Positions 1 to 10,574 of a stretch of DNA of 64,000 nt are shown piece after piece. A model generated the notes under the pieces. That model saw only the letters and a program-made list of their open reading frames with translations, did not search any database and was not told where the DNA came from. A program made the position numbers and the translations under genes. The DNA is from Trichocladium uniseriatum. Its lineage: Eukaryota; Ascomycota; Sordariomycetes; Sordariales; Chaetomiaceae. The stretch is taken from NCBI GenBank assembly GCA_017139535.1, contig WOUO01000008.1:930001-994000 (forward strand), read 5' to 3'. Positions within the stretch are counted from its first letter, which is position 1. Each line of letters opens with the position of its first letter.

Positions 1-1562
1 GGAGGCTCTGCAATACACTTTCAGCCGTGGGGTACGGCGGGTCGATCAATGACAATTCTTTGAGCAACGACGAGTCCTCGGTCTCGTGTCACGATGTCAC
101 TTATATGATATGGACGAGAACCAAACCGGTACTGCGGTCCCCATTCACGACGATAACTGGGGAGAGACGACCGCGGTCGCCGGGATTTAGACCTTGCGGT
201 TACCGAATAGCCATGACACTCTTCACTGGTCACGCATTGCACCGTGCACTCGGTGCCCCTCCGGTGAAGCCTCTGTGATGACGACGAACCGAGTCCCCAC
301 CTCGAGCACGGGTTTGCTGTGCCACGCCACGTCATGTCACAGTGGCCGGATCGAAGTCATCCCTGGTTGTCTCTTCGGTGTCGGACCAGACGAGTTTGCA
401 GACCGCAGTTCACGGTTGACCCACATCCGTATAATCGGCGCCCGTCTCGTGTCAGACAGGCTTGTTTCGGATACCAAAGGTCCAAGTTGGAAACGGAGCT
501 AATAAACTACCTAGTTCAAAGCAGGACGAGCCGTCTAGGAGCACCGAGTATAAAACCAAAGGCAGCTCGCGTGCCGTGAGTCTAGTGCGGAAGGGGATGA
601 CGGAATCAGATGCTCAGTGTTGGCTTGGCACGCGGGAACTGTCTCAAACGTTCCGTCCGTCCACTCCCGATCTGGATGAAGATTCGCTTCTCCGCTACGT
701 ATGTTGAATGCAATTATTAGAAAATGGGGATTTGCCAGTTTACTGGTGGGGTTTAATTCAGATATCCATACCCCGTAATGACCGGAGGACGAGTGGCGAC
801 TCGTGCTTATCAAAGGCAACTTCGAGGCGACGGGCGCATGTGTTCGGAGCACAACCTAAAGCGGCCGAACGCTCGTCGAGGTTGTTCGAGTCCGAGTTCA
901 CGATAGGCTACTCCTGCAAGTTAACCGACATGCACCTAGGCGTCGTTTTTACCTACTTGATCGAGCATCGTTTCTAGAATAAAAAACGGAAACCGATCAG
1001 TTAAAAATCAGCAGTTCCCCCTCTTTACGCAGTATTCCGTGCTTATATGTCAGAAGAGGCAGTCCGTTTCGTCCAGCTCTCGTTGCCTGTCCTGCATTCT
1101 CCCCACCTCGACTTCAGTCAGCTGGACCGTGGGCGCCGGAATTGCTTCCCAGGCTGCGTGCACCACTGCGACCCTGCACTGTCAAGGGAGCATTGATTGG
1201 CTGGTGGCCTTGGCTTGCGCTAACACGGGCGCGGCAAAAAGGGCACCTCTCTGGCTGCCATTCTTTCTTCCTTCTCTCACACTTTTACCAAAGCACCCGT
1301 CCGCCCCTCCAAGGAATCCCAGTGGTCCACTCTGCTCCCGCTGCGCTGCTGCAGCGAGCCACAACTCGCCGGAACCCGCTGCAGGCCACTTACAAGCAAT
1401 CACACACCACCGACGTACGGGAGCTTCAAGGTCTGGAATAGCAACACCATCAGCACAATCGTCAATTCCAGGCCAAATCCATTATCACCATCTTTTATTT
1501 CTAGATTTTCAACATCCGAATTTGCCTGGCAATCCGACTTTCACCCAGCTCGCCACCCAGCC
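1..1562. other. intergenic stretch with no supported gene
   Basis: I see no gene here. Open frames up to about 200 codons occur on both strands, but they lack recognisable domains, their composition is not protein-like, and several open with non-ATG codons. The last few hundred bases are pyrimidine-rich and are probably the promoter and 5' leader of the RING-PHD gene that starts at 1563. Confidence 0.5.
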
Positions 1563-3537
1563 ATGGCTGACCAGTGCATTGTCTGTCTCGAGGCGCTGGA
1601 CATCGAGACGGTCGAGGCCAACACAACCCCGCTAGCCCCTGCAGAACTACAGCGCCTCAAGGACCTCAAAGACCACCACGCACGCCTCGCCATTGAGAAT
1701 CCGGATGCACTCACAAAAGCAAACGAAAAGAACGGGCCTGTGGCTGTCAACCACCACCACGTAGCCCAGATCTCGGGCTGCGGCCACATGCTGCATGATG
1801 CCTGCCTGCGCGAATGGAGTGACAAGGCCAACAGCTGTCCCATCTGCCGCCAGACCTTCAACGTCGTCACGGTTTACGAAAAAGTTGGGGGTAAGTCAAC
1901 ACCAAGCTTGCTGCACATTTGCACTTTTTATTAGTTACCATCATTTACTAACGGCAATCGCAACAGGCAAATACTTGTCCACCCGTCTAGTCCAAGACAA
2001 GAAACAGGTGCCCGAGTTCGATCCGAGAGCCTGGGTTGATGACTTTGAGGAGCAGCCAGAGGTCTCTGGCAACCCATGCCCCTTTTGCAACTCGGCCGGC
2101 AACGAGGAGGTGCTCCTGCTCTGCGATGGCTGCGATATGGGGTATCACACCCACTGCCTCGGGCTCGACGCCGTCCCCTTTGGTCCCTGGCTCTGCATGG
2201 ACTGCGAGAACACATATGACGTGGAGCCCGCCGAAAACCCCCGTCGCAACAGCGCCACAGCCCCCCGCTACTACTTTCCTCGCACCCAGGCTACCATGCG
2301 GCGTGCATGGCAGTCGGCCCGATCAGACGAGTGGCAGGGAGCTTGGGGCCAGATCACGGGCCGGGTCTTTGATGCACTCGAACTAGACCTCGATTATCAG
2401 GATGAGGAAGACTCGGCGCTGTTTGAGGGCCTACGGCGGTCTCGGCAGTTGCGTGAGCGGGAAGAGCAGGAGCACCAGCGCTGGCAGCAGCGGCTGAACA
2501 TCGCCAGCCGCCTAGGTGCCCGCGACGTCTTTGCGAGTAATATCCGCGACTTTGTAACGCGCCCTCAGACGCCGGAGGAGACGCGCGAGGAACAACTCGC
2601 CTGGGGCACCTTGGAGAAGGCTAGGGATATGGAGTCGCGCAAGCGAAAGTCTCGCTCGGCCACGGCCGAGCATGAGGAGCCGCCCGCGGAACCTGAAAGG
2701 AAGCTAAAGCGACCGCGAACCAGACGCGTGCCGCCCCAGAATGGCGAGTCATCATCGGCTGCAAGGGACTCGGGTCCGTCGAACCGGCAAGACCGAGGGG
2801 GCTCATCATCGAACGGGGCCGACGCTCAACCTTCCTTCTTGTCCTCGTTACTCAAAGAGGTTGAGATGAGCGCCCATCCAGAAGACGAGAGCATCAGAAG
2901 CTTGGTTGATGCCATCCCCGGGGGCAATGATGTCCCAACACCTACCCGCTCGCCCTCCCCACGCAGCCACGGGTCCATCACACCCCCGCTTCGCTCAAGA
3001 TCGCCACTCACGCCGCTGAGCTCATACCTCGGGCCAGTTTGCAACCAGTCTTCGACGATCTACTCGCCAACGACGGTATCACCATCCACCTCAATACAAC
3101 CACCTACATCACCATCCCCTAGCAGACGGGCCCAACGAGACCCCCATTCTTCCCCCGACACCAGCGACTCGGAACATCGGGGCCGCAGGCAGGGCGGGGG
3201 TCGTGAGCACGGTGCCTTGGTGCATCGTCGCGCACAAGCCCAACAGCCGCAAAACGCAGAGTCGCCGGAGGCATCGAGAACATCCACGCTTCAACACCCA
3301 CTTCCCCTCGAGATGAAGCAGAACATTAGCATGGTTGTGCGGAGCGCGCTGAAGCCTCACTGGCGGTCCGAAAAGCTGACGCGGGATCAATTCATGGTAA
3401 TCAACCGCGACGTCTCCCACAAGATCTACGAGGGAGTGAAGGACCCGGCGGCCGTCGATGAAGACACGAAGCAGGGTTGGGAGAAGACGGCTGCACTCGA
3501 GGTTGAGCGCGCGATTGCATCTCTCAAGGCTGACTAA
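1563..3537 (+). CDS. RING finger plus PHD finger protein (PHRF1-like)
   Basis: Two exons, 1563-1890 and 1967-3537, give 632 residues. The 76-nt intron has a GTAAGT donor, a TACTAAC branch site and an ACAG acceptor, and the phase-1 junction restores a Gly codon. Residues 5-8 (CIVC) begin a RING finger with an unusually long first loop, completed by CGHMLHDAC and CPIC near residues 74-96. A PHD finger follows at about residues 146-190 (CPFC, LLLCDGCDMGYHTHC, CMDC). The middle is long, charged and Ser/Pro-rich. The last 70 residues are a conserved-looking helical block (IYEGVKDP and on), reminiscent of the C-terminal domain of PHD-RING proteins such as PHRF1. Family knowledge suggests a nuclear chromatin-reading E3 ubiquitin ligase; the target is unknown. 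The start is the first ATG in a good context (CCATGG). Domain calls are firm; orthology to PHRF1 is inference. Confidence 0.88.
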
Positions 3538-4307
3538 GCTGCCATTCCTTTACCCCTCTCTTTGTCTATGGCCAACAGCACGGCATGGCGCAACATGATT
3601 ACGACACGAACATAGCATAACCGAGATGACTGTTGACGATGGGGCTTTCTTATCTCCCAGTTCTTGGGACGGGGCGTTTGTGGCATCGGGACTGACTGGA
3701 TTGTTTGGGCATCAGCGGCACGGATCTGGTTAGGATACCCGGTGGGACAGTGTCTGAATGGTATGGGGGCGGGACCATTGGTTATTGTTATCGATTTTTT
3801 TCTTTGTGCTTTGCGTTTCAGCTGGGCAACAGTATATTTCTTTATTTGGGAACGGCGTCGAAGGGGTATACGCATTCCAATTTTTAGCTCGTGATGTCTT
3901 TCCGCAAGTATGTAAACCGAGACGGGGGCTGCGTGGTCCCTGGCGTGAGGCACTGCTTGAATGGCTCTTTCTGCGTTGGTGGTCCGGATGGATACCACAC
4001 AAAAGACCCAGGTACATGGGCGTTGTTGGCTACTCTGCTTGGTTTCGTGGCCCTTGGTATTGAGGCGCCGTGTCATGTACTCCAAAGCAGCGATGGAAGC
4101 AGGTCTTGATAGACACGTATCGACTTGGATCCAGGCAGTTATATGCCTATAAAAGCCTCTTGACATCCTCGCCTTTGTCAGTGATGACCCACTATTGAGA
4201 ACAATTGGTTCCCTACCTCCACAGGGTACTCTCGCACACACACATCGCGCCACTTACAACCATTGATCACTATCACACCGGAGTTGAAACGCACGCCGAC
4301 CTCCAAA
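3538..4307. other. intergenic stretch
   Basis: This holds the 3' flank of the RING-PHD gene and the promoter and leader of the small zinc-ribbon gene. A 239-codon frame on the minus strand (4253-3534) has no domain signature and looks like chance. No RNA gene was recognised. Confidence 0.4.
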
Positions 4308-4523
4308 ATGTCCGGCTCAGCGGAGAACAAGCCTGCCGAGACTGAGACGACAGAGGCCAAGCCGGCCGCCGAGAACCCGTGCCGCTGCCCGTTCTGCTCC
4401 CCTTTCTGCCAGATCAAGGTTTCCGAAAAAGGCCGCGTCTGCCGGAAGTGCCACAACGAGTGCGTGCTGCCGGCTTTGCCGGACGACTTTAAGGCTCACT
4501 TACGGAGTTTGGGGTATATTTAA
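4308..4523 (+). CDS. 71-residue cysteine-rich zinc-ribbon-like protein
   Basis: A single exon with start ATG at 4308 in the context CAAAATGTC; an upstream in-frame codon at 4263 is not ATG. The first 24 residues are acidic, Ala/Glu/Thr-rich and probably disordered. The rest holds seven cysteines arranged CRCPFC, FC, CRKC and NEC, compatible with one or two zinc sites, followed by a short amphipathic tail. There is no signal peptide and no membrane segment, so it should be nuclear or cytosolic. I do not recognise the family. The match of ATG context, compact cysteine spacing and a clean stop favours a real small gene over chance. A 12-bp minisatellite begins 10 bp after the stop codon and would lie in the 3' UTR. 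Confidence 0.7.
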   Translation: MSGSAENKPAETETTEAKPAAENPCRCPFCSPFCQIKVSEKGRVCRKCHNECVLPALPDDFKAHLRSLGYI

Positions 4524-5255
4524 GTTGGTGGTGGGTTTGGCGTTGAGTTTGGCGTTGAGTTTTGCGTTGAGTTTGGCGTTGAGTTTGGCGTTGAGTTTGG
4601 CGTTGAGTTTGGCGATGCCCGCGTACTGAGGACTTCGTGTGCTCCTGCAACCTCGATAACCCCACACCGTCAAGAAACACGCATACGACCTCGGGCAACT
4701 GGGAACCGAGCCTCCAAAAGCCATAGCACCATAGCACCGGGCGACGTTGTGTCACAACAAGGCTTTCGGGTGATTTCAGAGTAAAACCCATGCAAATTTC
4801 ACAAATTCCAGTCAAAATGTGCGCAGCAACTATCTAACAGCGACCCGGTAAAGTAGGCCTCTCGGCGCAGGCACCGCTAGCGAATTAAGCTGCTTGTTCC
4901 CTCTGGGCACTTCTAAATGATCAGGACGTTTTGGAGGTGAAACAGGTCTTGATGATAAGGATCCGTGCCGTGAGGAGAGAAGAAAAAGGGAAGGGAAAGT
5001 TTTGGAGACGCGGTTGCTTAAATACGGATACGGCAAGAAACGGCAGTGAACCTGCGCTAGCACGGAAAGGGCAGGCGGTGTAGGTGGAATCTCAATTCAG
5101 GAGCCAGGGAAAAGTGGGTCGGTGTTCCTGCATCGAAAAAGTTGACGGTTTGGCGTGCCGAGCGTCGACGTCTTGACGAGAGCAAGCTCATTCTCCACGA
5201 CTCTGCTTTATCCGCCGCGACCGCGTTGGGCGCCCGAGGAAGTTGTCACACCGCC
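4524..5255. other. intergenic stretch with minisatellite
   Basis: It starts with the 12-bp tandem repeat (4534-4614). The remainder has no gene I can support and ends in the promoter of the mL46 gene. Confidence 0.4.
4534..4614. repeat. 12-bp minisatellite, about seven copies
   Basis: The unit GAGTTTGGCGTT is repeated head to tail about seven times with a single substitution (TTTTGC for TTTGGC in one copy) and a degenerate last unit (GGCGATG). On the minus strand it is open in at least two frames and would encode a run of Asn-Ala-Lys-Leu repeats, but no gene context supports translation. It lies directly behind the stop codon at 4523. Confidence 0.9.
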
Positions 5256-6493
5256 ATGATGTCGGCGCCGGGTAGAGGGTCGGCTCTGCTGAGGAGTAAG
5301 TGGTCGTGGTTGGGTTCAATTGCAGCAGAGAGAGAGGGTGTCCAGAGCGTTGAGAGTGTTGAAACTGACTGCCGTATCCAGGCTCGCAGCGAGTCTGCTC
5401 CCAGTGCGCTCGCACAGCAACACCCAGATTCACAGCCACCCAGCCGTCTCCGGCCCTGCAATTACGCGCCCGCCGATACTATGCCACCGAAGCCGCAACC
5501 GCCTCCTCCTCGACACAATCCACACCACCCCCGCCGCCCCCGGTAACAACGACACCCAAGGCCACGACGACCACTGACCCCTCCCGCTACCGCATCAAAT
5601 CCGGCATCATCCTGACGCGCCCGCCGCTTCTCACACGCGAGCAGACGCCCTTTGAGTCGGCCTTTTACCTGTACCAGAAGCGGCTCAACGAGCGGCTGAC
5701 GGCGCCCTTCCGCCGGCCCTTCTACTTCAAGCAGGACACGGCGGCGGACCTCGACTTCCGCCTCAAGCTGCACGAGCGCCACGGCGTGCCCGCCAAGGAC
5801 ATTGGCCGCTACAACCCGCGCGGCCGCATGGCGTGGAACGACGAGGTGCTGGTCGGCAGCACCACGTCGGACCCCCAGGTCGTGATCGACAAGCTGCTGG
5901 CCGACGCCGAGGTGCGCGTCAGCGAGGACGGCGAGCCCATCGCGCCCGAAGAGCGCGTGCCCGTAGAGAGGCCGGCCCCGCGGAGGAGCGAGGCGGATGA
6001 GAAGGGGGATGTGAGGCGGTTGGATCGCAAGATGGAGCGGACGCTGTACCTGGTGGTGAAGCGGCCGGTGGAGGGCAAGGAGGAGGGTGTGTGGGAGTTT
6101 CCGGCGGGGCTGGTGCCTACCGAGGAGACGCTTCATGAGGTGTGTCCGTTTCCGGGATTCCAAGTTTTGAGAGTGCGCTATGCTAACTGATTCCAGACCG
6201 CCAACCGCGTCCTTGCCGAGTCGGCCGGCGTCAACATGAACACCTGGCTGGTCGGCCGCGTGCCTGTGGCGCACCACATCGTCAAGCCCGTCATGGCCGA
6301 GGACGGCGCGTCGGTGGTGCAGCGCGGCGAGAAGATCTTCTTCCTCAAGGGCCGCATCATGGCCGGCCAGGCCGACCTCACCGGCAACAAGCACGGCTTC
6401 ACCGACTTCAAGTGGCTGACCCAGGAGGAGCTCCGGGAGGTGCTGTCCGAGAAGTACTACCACAGCGTGAAGGGCATGATGGACCCGAGGTAG
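5256..6493 (+). CDS. mrpl17: mitochondrial large ribosomal subunit protein mL46
   Basis: Three exons, 5256-5295, 5382-6139 and 6197-6493, give 364 residues. Introns are 86 and 57 nt, with GTAAGT and GTGTGT donors; the second has a GCTAACTG branch site. The first exon is only 40 nt and encodes the start of a mitochondrial presequence rich in Arg, Ser and Ala, reaching a likely cleavage zone around RRYYATE. The mature part begins with KSGIILTRPPLLT and continues with FESAFYLYQKRLNERLTAPF, hallmark segments of the L46/MRPL17 family. A Nudix-like fold follows (LYLVVKRP, WEFPAGLV, ETLHETANRVL) and ends in KYYHSVKGMMD. Role: structural protein of the mitoribosomal large subunit; the Nudix motif is degenerate in this family. 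Two ATGs are adjacent (5256 and 5259) and either may be used. Confidence 0.9.
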
Positions 6494-6676
6494 AGGTGAT
6501 ATGGGCAAGCGGGCGCAGTGTTGTAATCTAGAAATGTACGTTATGTATACGTTGAGGTGTATTCTTGCCTATTGTTGTATATTGCGGTTCTTGTAGTCTA
6601 AATCCTCGACTTTGACACAACTTCACGGCCTCCTAATGTCCCTCGATATGGCGATGCACATGAGTTCATGTCCAAA

Positions 6677-8121
6677 TCAGCATTGCTCAGCATCCCTCCC
6701 CTCTCGCTCTCCTCCCTCTAAATCCAGCACCCCAGCCTGCCCCAACCACAATTTGTTCCCATACCTCCTCCATATCTCGGAGTCCCACCCCGGCATCCGT
6801 CCTTCCACATCTCTCTCCAACCCTCCACTGGGTCCCAGTCTGCGGTCATCACAAAACGGACTCAACTCCCAAAACAGCTCCTCCCTCGCTCCATTCTTCG
6901 CCACCCCTTTCTCTACCCCTTCAAAAGTATCCCCACACGAAATCCACCCCGGCTCTCTCCTCCCCATCTTCCCGACCAACCCCACACAAACCACAGCCGT
7001 CATCCAGCTATCAAACCCAGCATTATGCGCCGCCCCATCCCTGATGTCAAACCCTGCTTCGGGCACAATACGTGCCATCCCACAGTCTTGCTCCTGTTCT
7101 TGTTCTTGCTCGGCGAGAATAGCACGATACACCGTCTCAAGACGTGTCTCTTTACTCCCACCCTTAGGTAATATCTGAGAAGCGAGATACTTGGTATCAA
7201 CAGCCCGCGGAAAGAGGCGGGTGTGAATTGCAGCGCGGAAGGTGGGTAGGTCCTGCGGGAGGGGCGAGACGAGGGTGTGGTGGAGAAAGGCGAGGTCGAG
7301 GAGGGGGTTGTGGGCAATGAGGATGGGGTTGTTGTTGTTCAGGAGGCGGTGGGGGAGGGTTTGGAGGGCTGTTTTGAGAAGGGGGAGGTGGGAGGCGGGG
7401 ATTTGGGGTTGGTGGAGCAGGGAAGGGGGGAGGGGGTGGGAGGTTAGGGCGTCGAGGATGTAGCGGAATCCTGGAGGGCGGGATTGGGGGTTAGTTTAGG
7501 TGGGTATAGGGGGGTTGGGAGAGGGTGCACCTGTTTGTTCGGTTATGGCGTCGTGGCGGCGGTGGCATGCATCGTGTGGAGGAAAGTCCCTGAATCCGCT
7601 TCGGTCTCTGGGCTTTGTCAAGTACCAACCCCTGGCCAGGGCTTCCTCGGAACGGCTCAGGTAAGGGATGCCTTGGGAAAAGGCTTTTTCGAACGAGAAG
7701 TTGTTCTCCTTGAGGAAGAGGGAGCTACTGTAAGAGAGGACCAGTTTCCGGTCAATGAGCTTGGCCAAGCCGGCACTCGGGGGTGTGAACTCGGGAGTGA
7801 GGCGGAAGGTGAAGGTTCGGGATCTGTATTCTGGGGATGTGAGCTGTGCTCTCATTGGAATAGTTAGATCAGAGACCAACCCCTTTGCTCGCAGCTGTAC
7901 GAGAGACAGGTCATGCCAAACTGCAGAATCTGAAACATCCTGGCGGCGTCGGCGGCTCGCTGGTACGCGGCGGCCTGGCTGTGTCTGTGTGCTTTATATA
8001 TCGAGTGACCCGAAGCAGAGACGCCTGTCATCTCCAAGTCGATAGCTACGTAATCAGCCAAGGAGATGGCTTCCAGGGCCGTCGGCAGAGTGTGCCAGAA
8101 GTTGGAGCGGTCGATATCCAT
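6677..8121 (-). CDS. CAF1-family (PARN/TOE1-like) DEDD ribonuclease
   Basis: Three exons on the minus strand, 8121-7881, 7830-7531 and 7470-6677, give 444 residues. Introns are 50 and 60 nt; the second contains AACTAAC. The start is the ATG of MDIDRSNFW at 8121, typical of the family; the frame extends upstream only by a GTG. The DEDDh residues are visible: Asp28 and Glu30 in AIDLEMTG, the Asp of HNPLLDLAFLH, and the His/Asp pair of HNAGFDSWMTAVV. QILQFGMTCLSY and EQTGFRYILDAL are family motifs. No R3H or zinc-finger domain is present, so it resembles fission-yeast Triman or TOE1 more than full-length PARN. Such enzymes trim 3' tails of small non-coding RNAs or poly(A). A Gln/Glu-rich EQEQEQEQD loop interrupts the catalytic fold. 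The substrate here is unknown. Confidence 0.85.
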
Positions 8122-8863
8122 GATTGCGATTCTTTCGACCGAGGAAAGTAAGGGCTGCTTCACATTGCTGGGAGATACTTTGTTGACTTATAGGACTAAA
8201 GCTTCGAAACTCCGGCATGGTGTTGTTTGGGAAGGAGGCCTGGAAACAGTTTGTGGAAAGTAAAGTTGAAACGGAGGGAGCAACAAACAAACCAAGTATG
8301 TTGTGGTGTTGCAAACAAAACAAACAAATATCGAGGTCTCTGATGTTCTCTGACAGCCTGAGTCCCTAGAAATGGCCAACTTGGACAGCGGACCGCTAAG
8401 GGCAGTGCCCCAATACTGCACACGGTATATATATTAGTCCTAACTTACACCTCACAACGCCCCCCGCAATGATGGCTATTTGGCCGAGCGGGGGGCGGGG
8501 GCAGCTTCTGCCCCCATCGCCGTCGGCGGGCGCCCTACTCGACGACAGGGTCGCCCGTTCGATCCCCGGGCCGCGAGCTACCGAACGGAAGCAAACCCTG
8601 CCGTGGGTTTCGTAGCCGGCTACCTCCCCTCGGACGCGAGGGGGGCTAGCCGGTGAGCTTTTACTTTTTGTTGAGCTTTTTTTTTTCTTCACTTGTTTAA
8701 CAAGGCTGAGTTTCCAAGTACACAAACAGATACGCTGATCGAGACAGTATAATGCAATCTATATTCTAGAGTTATCCACCATCCCCCAGCTAAATATGTA
8801 CTTACCCGGGAATCATCCAACCTACAAACATAACCCCCCCAAACAAACCCCAAACACAACCCC
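8122..8863. other. intergenic stretch holding the structured element
   Basis: The left part is the promoter and leader of the CAF1-family nuclease. The right part is the 3' flank of the RING-H2 gene. Between them lies the very GC-rich Pol III-type candidate at 8478-8662, annotated separately. Otherwise nothing is seen. Confidence 0.5.
8478..8662 (+). ncRNA. candidate Pol III-transcribed structured RNA or tRNA-derived SINE relic
   Basis: Positions 8481-8492 read TGGCCGAGCGGG, a full match to the type-2 Pol III A box (TRGCNNAGYNGG). Positions 8557-8565 read GTTCGATCC, a full match to the B box (GWTCRANNC), 64 nt downstream, a spacing seen in tRNAs with long variable arms and in tRNA-derived SINEs. 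T-runs follow at 8659-8662, 8665-8669 and 8677-8686. Four hairpins can be drawn: 8496-8515 (stem GGGGCAG, loop CTT); 8528-8556 (9 bp with one bulge, 10-nt loop); 8593-8610 (AAACCC/GGGTTT); 8616-8653 (CCGGCTA/TAGCCGG outside CCCCTCG/CGAGGGG). I could not fold a proper tRNA: the acceptor stem and T stem do not pair. It may be a stand-alone RNA, a SINE, or a tRNA relic. Transcription is inferred. Confidence 0.42.
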
Positions 8864-9685
8864 CTAATCAAACTCCCCCCAAAGCCCCCCCCACCCCGGC
8901 CTCACCAACTCCCCCACATGCGCCGCACAAACCACCGTCCCAAAACTCTCATACAACCCCGCCACCGCGCCCGCCCAACTCCCCACCAACCCCGGATACC
9001 CCATCCCCGTCAGGGCCTCCTCCCCCGCCATCCCTCCCCACGTCCCCGCCATCTCCGCCTCCCCAAACAACAACCCCTCCACCGCCTCCTTCACCAGCCT
9101 CCACGCCCTCGTCACCCTGCACTCAGGACACCCCGCCGGCAGGCAGCCCCCCTCAGGTATGGTCAGCGGCACGGCGGTGGTGACGCCCGCGCGTCGCGGG
9201 TGGATTGGTTGTTCTGATGGTTGTTGGGAAAGGGGGAAGGGAGCCAAGCTGTGCCGGCAGAGTGAGGGGTTGGTGGGTGCCAGGACGAGGTTGCATACCG
9301 GGCAGTGCGGGTGGAGGGAGCGGGCGTGGTAGGTTGCGAAGAGGCGGGTTAGGCAGTCGTGGCCGAAGATGTGGCCGCAGGGGAGGACGGCGGCGGGTTC
9401 GGGTCCCGGTTGGGGGTGATGATACCACCCGGGGGGGGTGGGGAGGTCGGGGATGAAGAGGGGGCGGGTACAGAGGGTGCACTTTGGTTGGGGGGGAGGA
9501 AGGGTAAGGGGGTTGGGGTGGGTAAGGTAGGATTTGAGGGTTGGCCAGAAGGGGGCGTCGGAGGAGGGGTGGAGGGTTGGGAGTCTGAACTCTGGGCGGA
9601 AGGGGTGGTGATAGGTTTCGTGTGCTAGGACTGGAGCTGCTACGGGTTCCTCCCGAATCGGGGAAAGCTCGCCGGGCGAGTCCAT
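8864..9685 (-). CDS. RING-H2 finger protein
   Basis: A single exon of 273 residues, ATG at 9685. The zinc-binding pattern is C69-x2-C72, then C103-x-H105-x2-H108-x2-C111, then C128-x2-C131 (CTLC, CGHIFGHDC, CPVC), a RING-H2 arrangement with a long proline-rich loop between the first and second ligand pairs. A further pair of cysteines occurs in CLPAGCPECR. The N-terminus is Pro/His-rich with no signal peptide; the C-terminus is Gly/Ala/Trp-rich and may be helical. Known biology of the family points to E3 ubiquitin ligase activity, but no substrate-binding domain is visible. The coding strand is strikingly C-rich and codon use is biased to C/G third positions. The stop lies at 8864-8866. Confidence 0.78.
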   Translation of the reverse strand: MDSPGELSPIREEPVAAPVLAHETYHHPFRPEFRLPTLHPSSDAPFWPTLKSYLTHPNPLTLPPPQPKCTLCTRPLFIPDLPTPPGWYHHPQPGPEPAAVLPCGHIFGHDCLTRLFATYHARSLHPHCPVCNLVLAPTNPSLCRHSLAPFPLSQQPSEQPIHPRRAGVTTAVPLTIPEGGCLPAGCPECRVTRAWRLVKEAVEGLLFGEAEMAGTWGGMAGEEALTGMGYPGLVGSWAGAVAGLYESFGTVVCAAHVGELVRPGWGGLWGEFD

Positions 9686-10574
9686 GGCTGAATGATGTGA
9701 ATGCTTGGCGTGTTTGATTTCCCTTTGGTATCTTGTGTGGCTGACGTCTCACTTCTAACTTCAACAGCTCTAGTTGGGGCCTTTGTTCGTTCTAAACTGC
9801 AAGTGGATATCCTCTGTTTTCTCTAAATCATGCATGGCCTTGTCCCGAGCTTATATACGATGCCTTTGGTATTGTGGCAAACGACCCCGTCCGAGGCCGA
9901 CTCCGAACAAGGCCATTGTTGAAACAAGTCCAAGGTTGTCTCATTGTTGCTCTAGAATGGTGGACTGAGACAAGAGAAAGCTAAATAACAAAGACGGCCT
10001 ATCAATTAACAACAAAAGTAAAGGGGCGGCTTAGGGACTTGGTATACAGTCTATGTCATGACTTATTTGCCTCTTTTGGAGTCATCCTGGGAACTTAATT
10101 AAGCCTTACAAGACCACATAGTCCCCAGAATGTTTCAACATCAAACATTTCCACGTGGTGTCATGGTTTCGCGTGCCTAGAGCATGTCAGTCCTACCTGG
10201 CTATTTCTATTCATTCATCATTCAAAGGAGGTACCTTAGCCCTACGGAGTCACTCCTCCTAGCAGTGTATTTCATCCAGACCTAATATTCTCACTTAGGG
10301 CCAGTCATATCATTGTCATTTGCACTTTGCCAGACCAGCATCATTATCACTCGCATTAGGGTCAACATTATTATCACTTTGCATAGGGTCAGTCAAGTCA
10401 GTTTGGGTTTAATCATAGCGTCTTTTTGGGGGGCTCTTCTCTGGGGGGTTTTTCAATGGTTTTGGCTTTTGAGGGTTTTTATGATGTTTTTGGGGTTTAT
10501 TCTTTTTGGTTGTTCCCTCCGTCCCCGTCCTCCTCCCTCTGCTGTCCCCCCTTCCACAGTCCTCCCCCGAGAGC
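9686..10574. other. intergenic stretch
   Basis: The left end is the promoter of the RING-H2 gene; the right part is the 3' flank of the acidic repeat protein. A short imperfect direct repeat around TTATCACT/GCAT-AGGGTCA occurs at about 10340-10362 and 10371-10392. No gene seen. Confidence 0.4.

Noticed and set aside
1039..1635. 198-codon plus-strand frame overlapping the RING-PHD start
   Set aside because: No domain, composition of untranslated DNA, and it overlaps the real start codon in another frame.
5462..6508. 348-codon minus-strand frame
   Set aside because: Antisense shadow of the mL46 gene, whose presequence, family motifs and splice sites are convincing.
8478..8580. Canonical tRNA gene at the A/B box pair
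   Set aside because: The bases around the boxes do not form an acceptor stem or a paired T stem, so I list it as a tRNA-like Pol III candidate instead.
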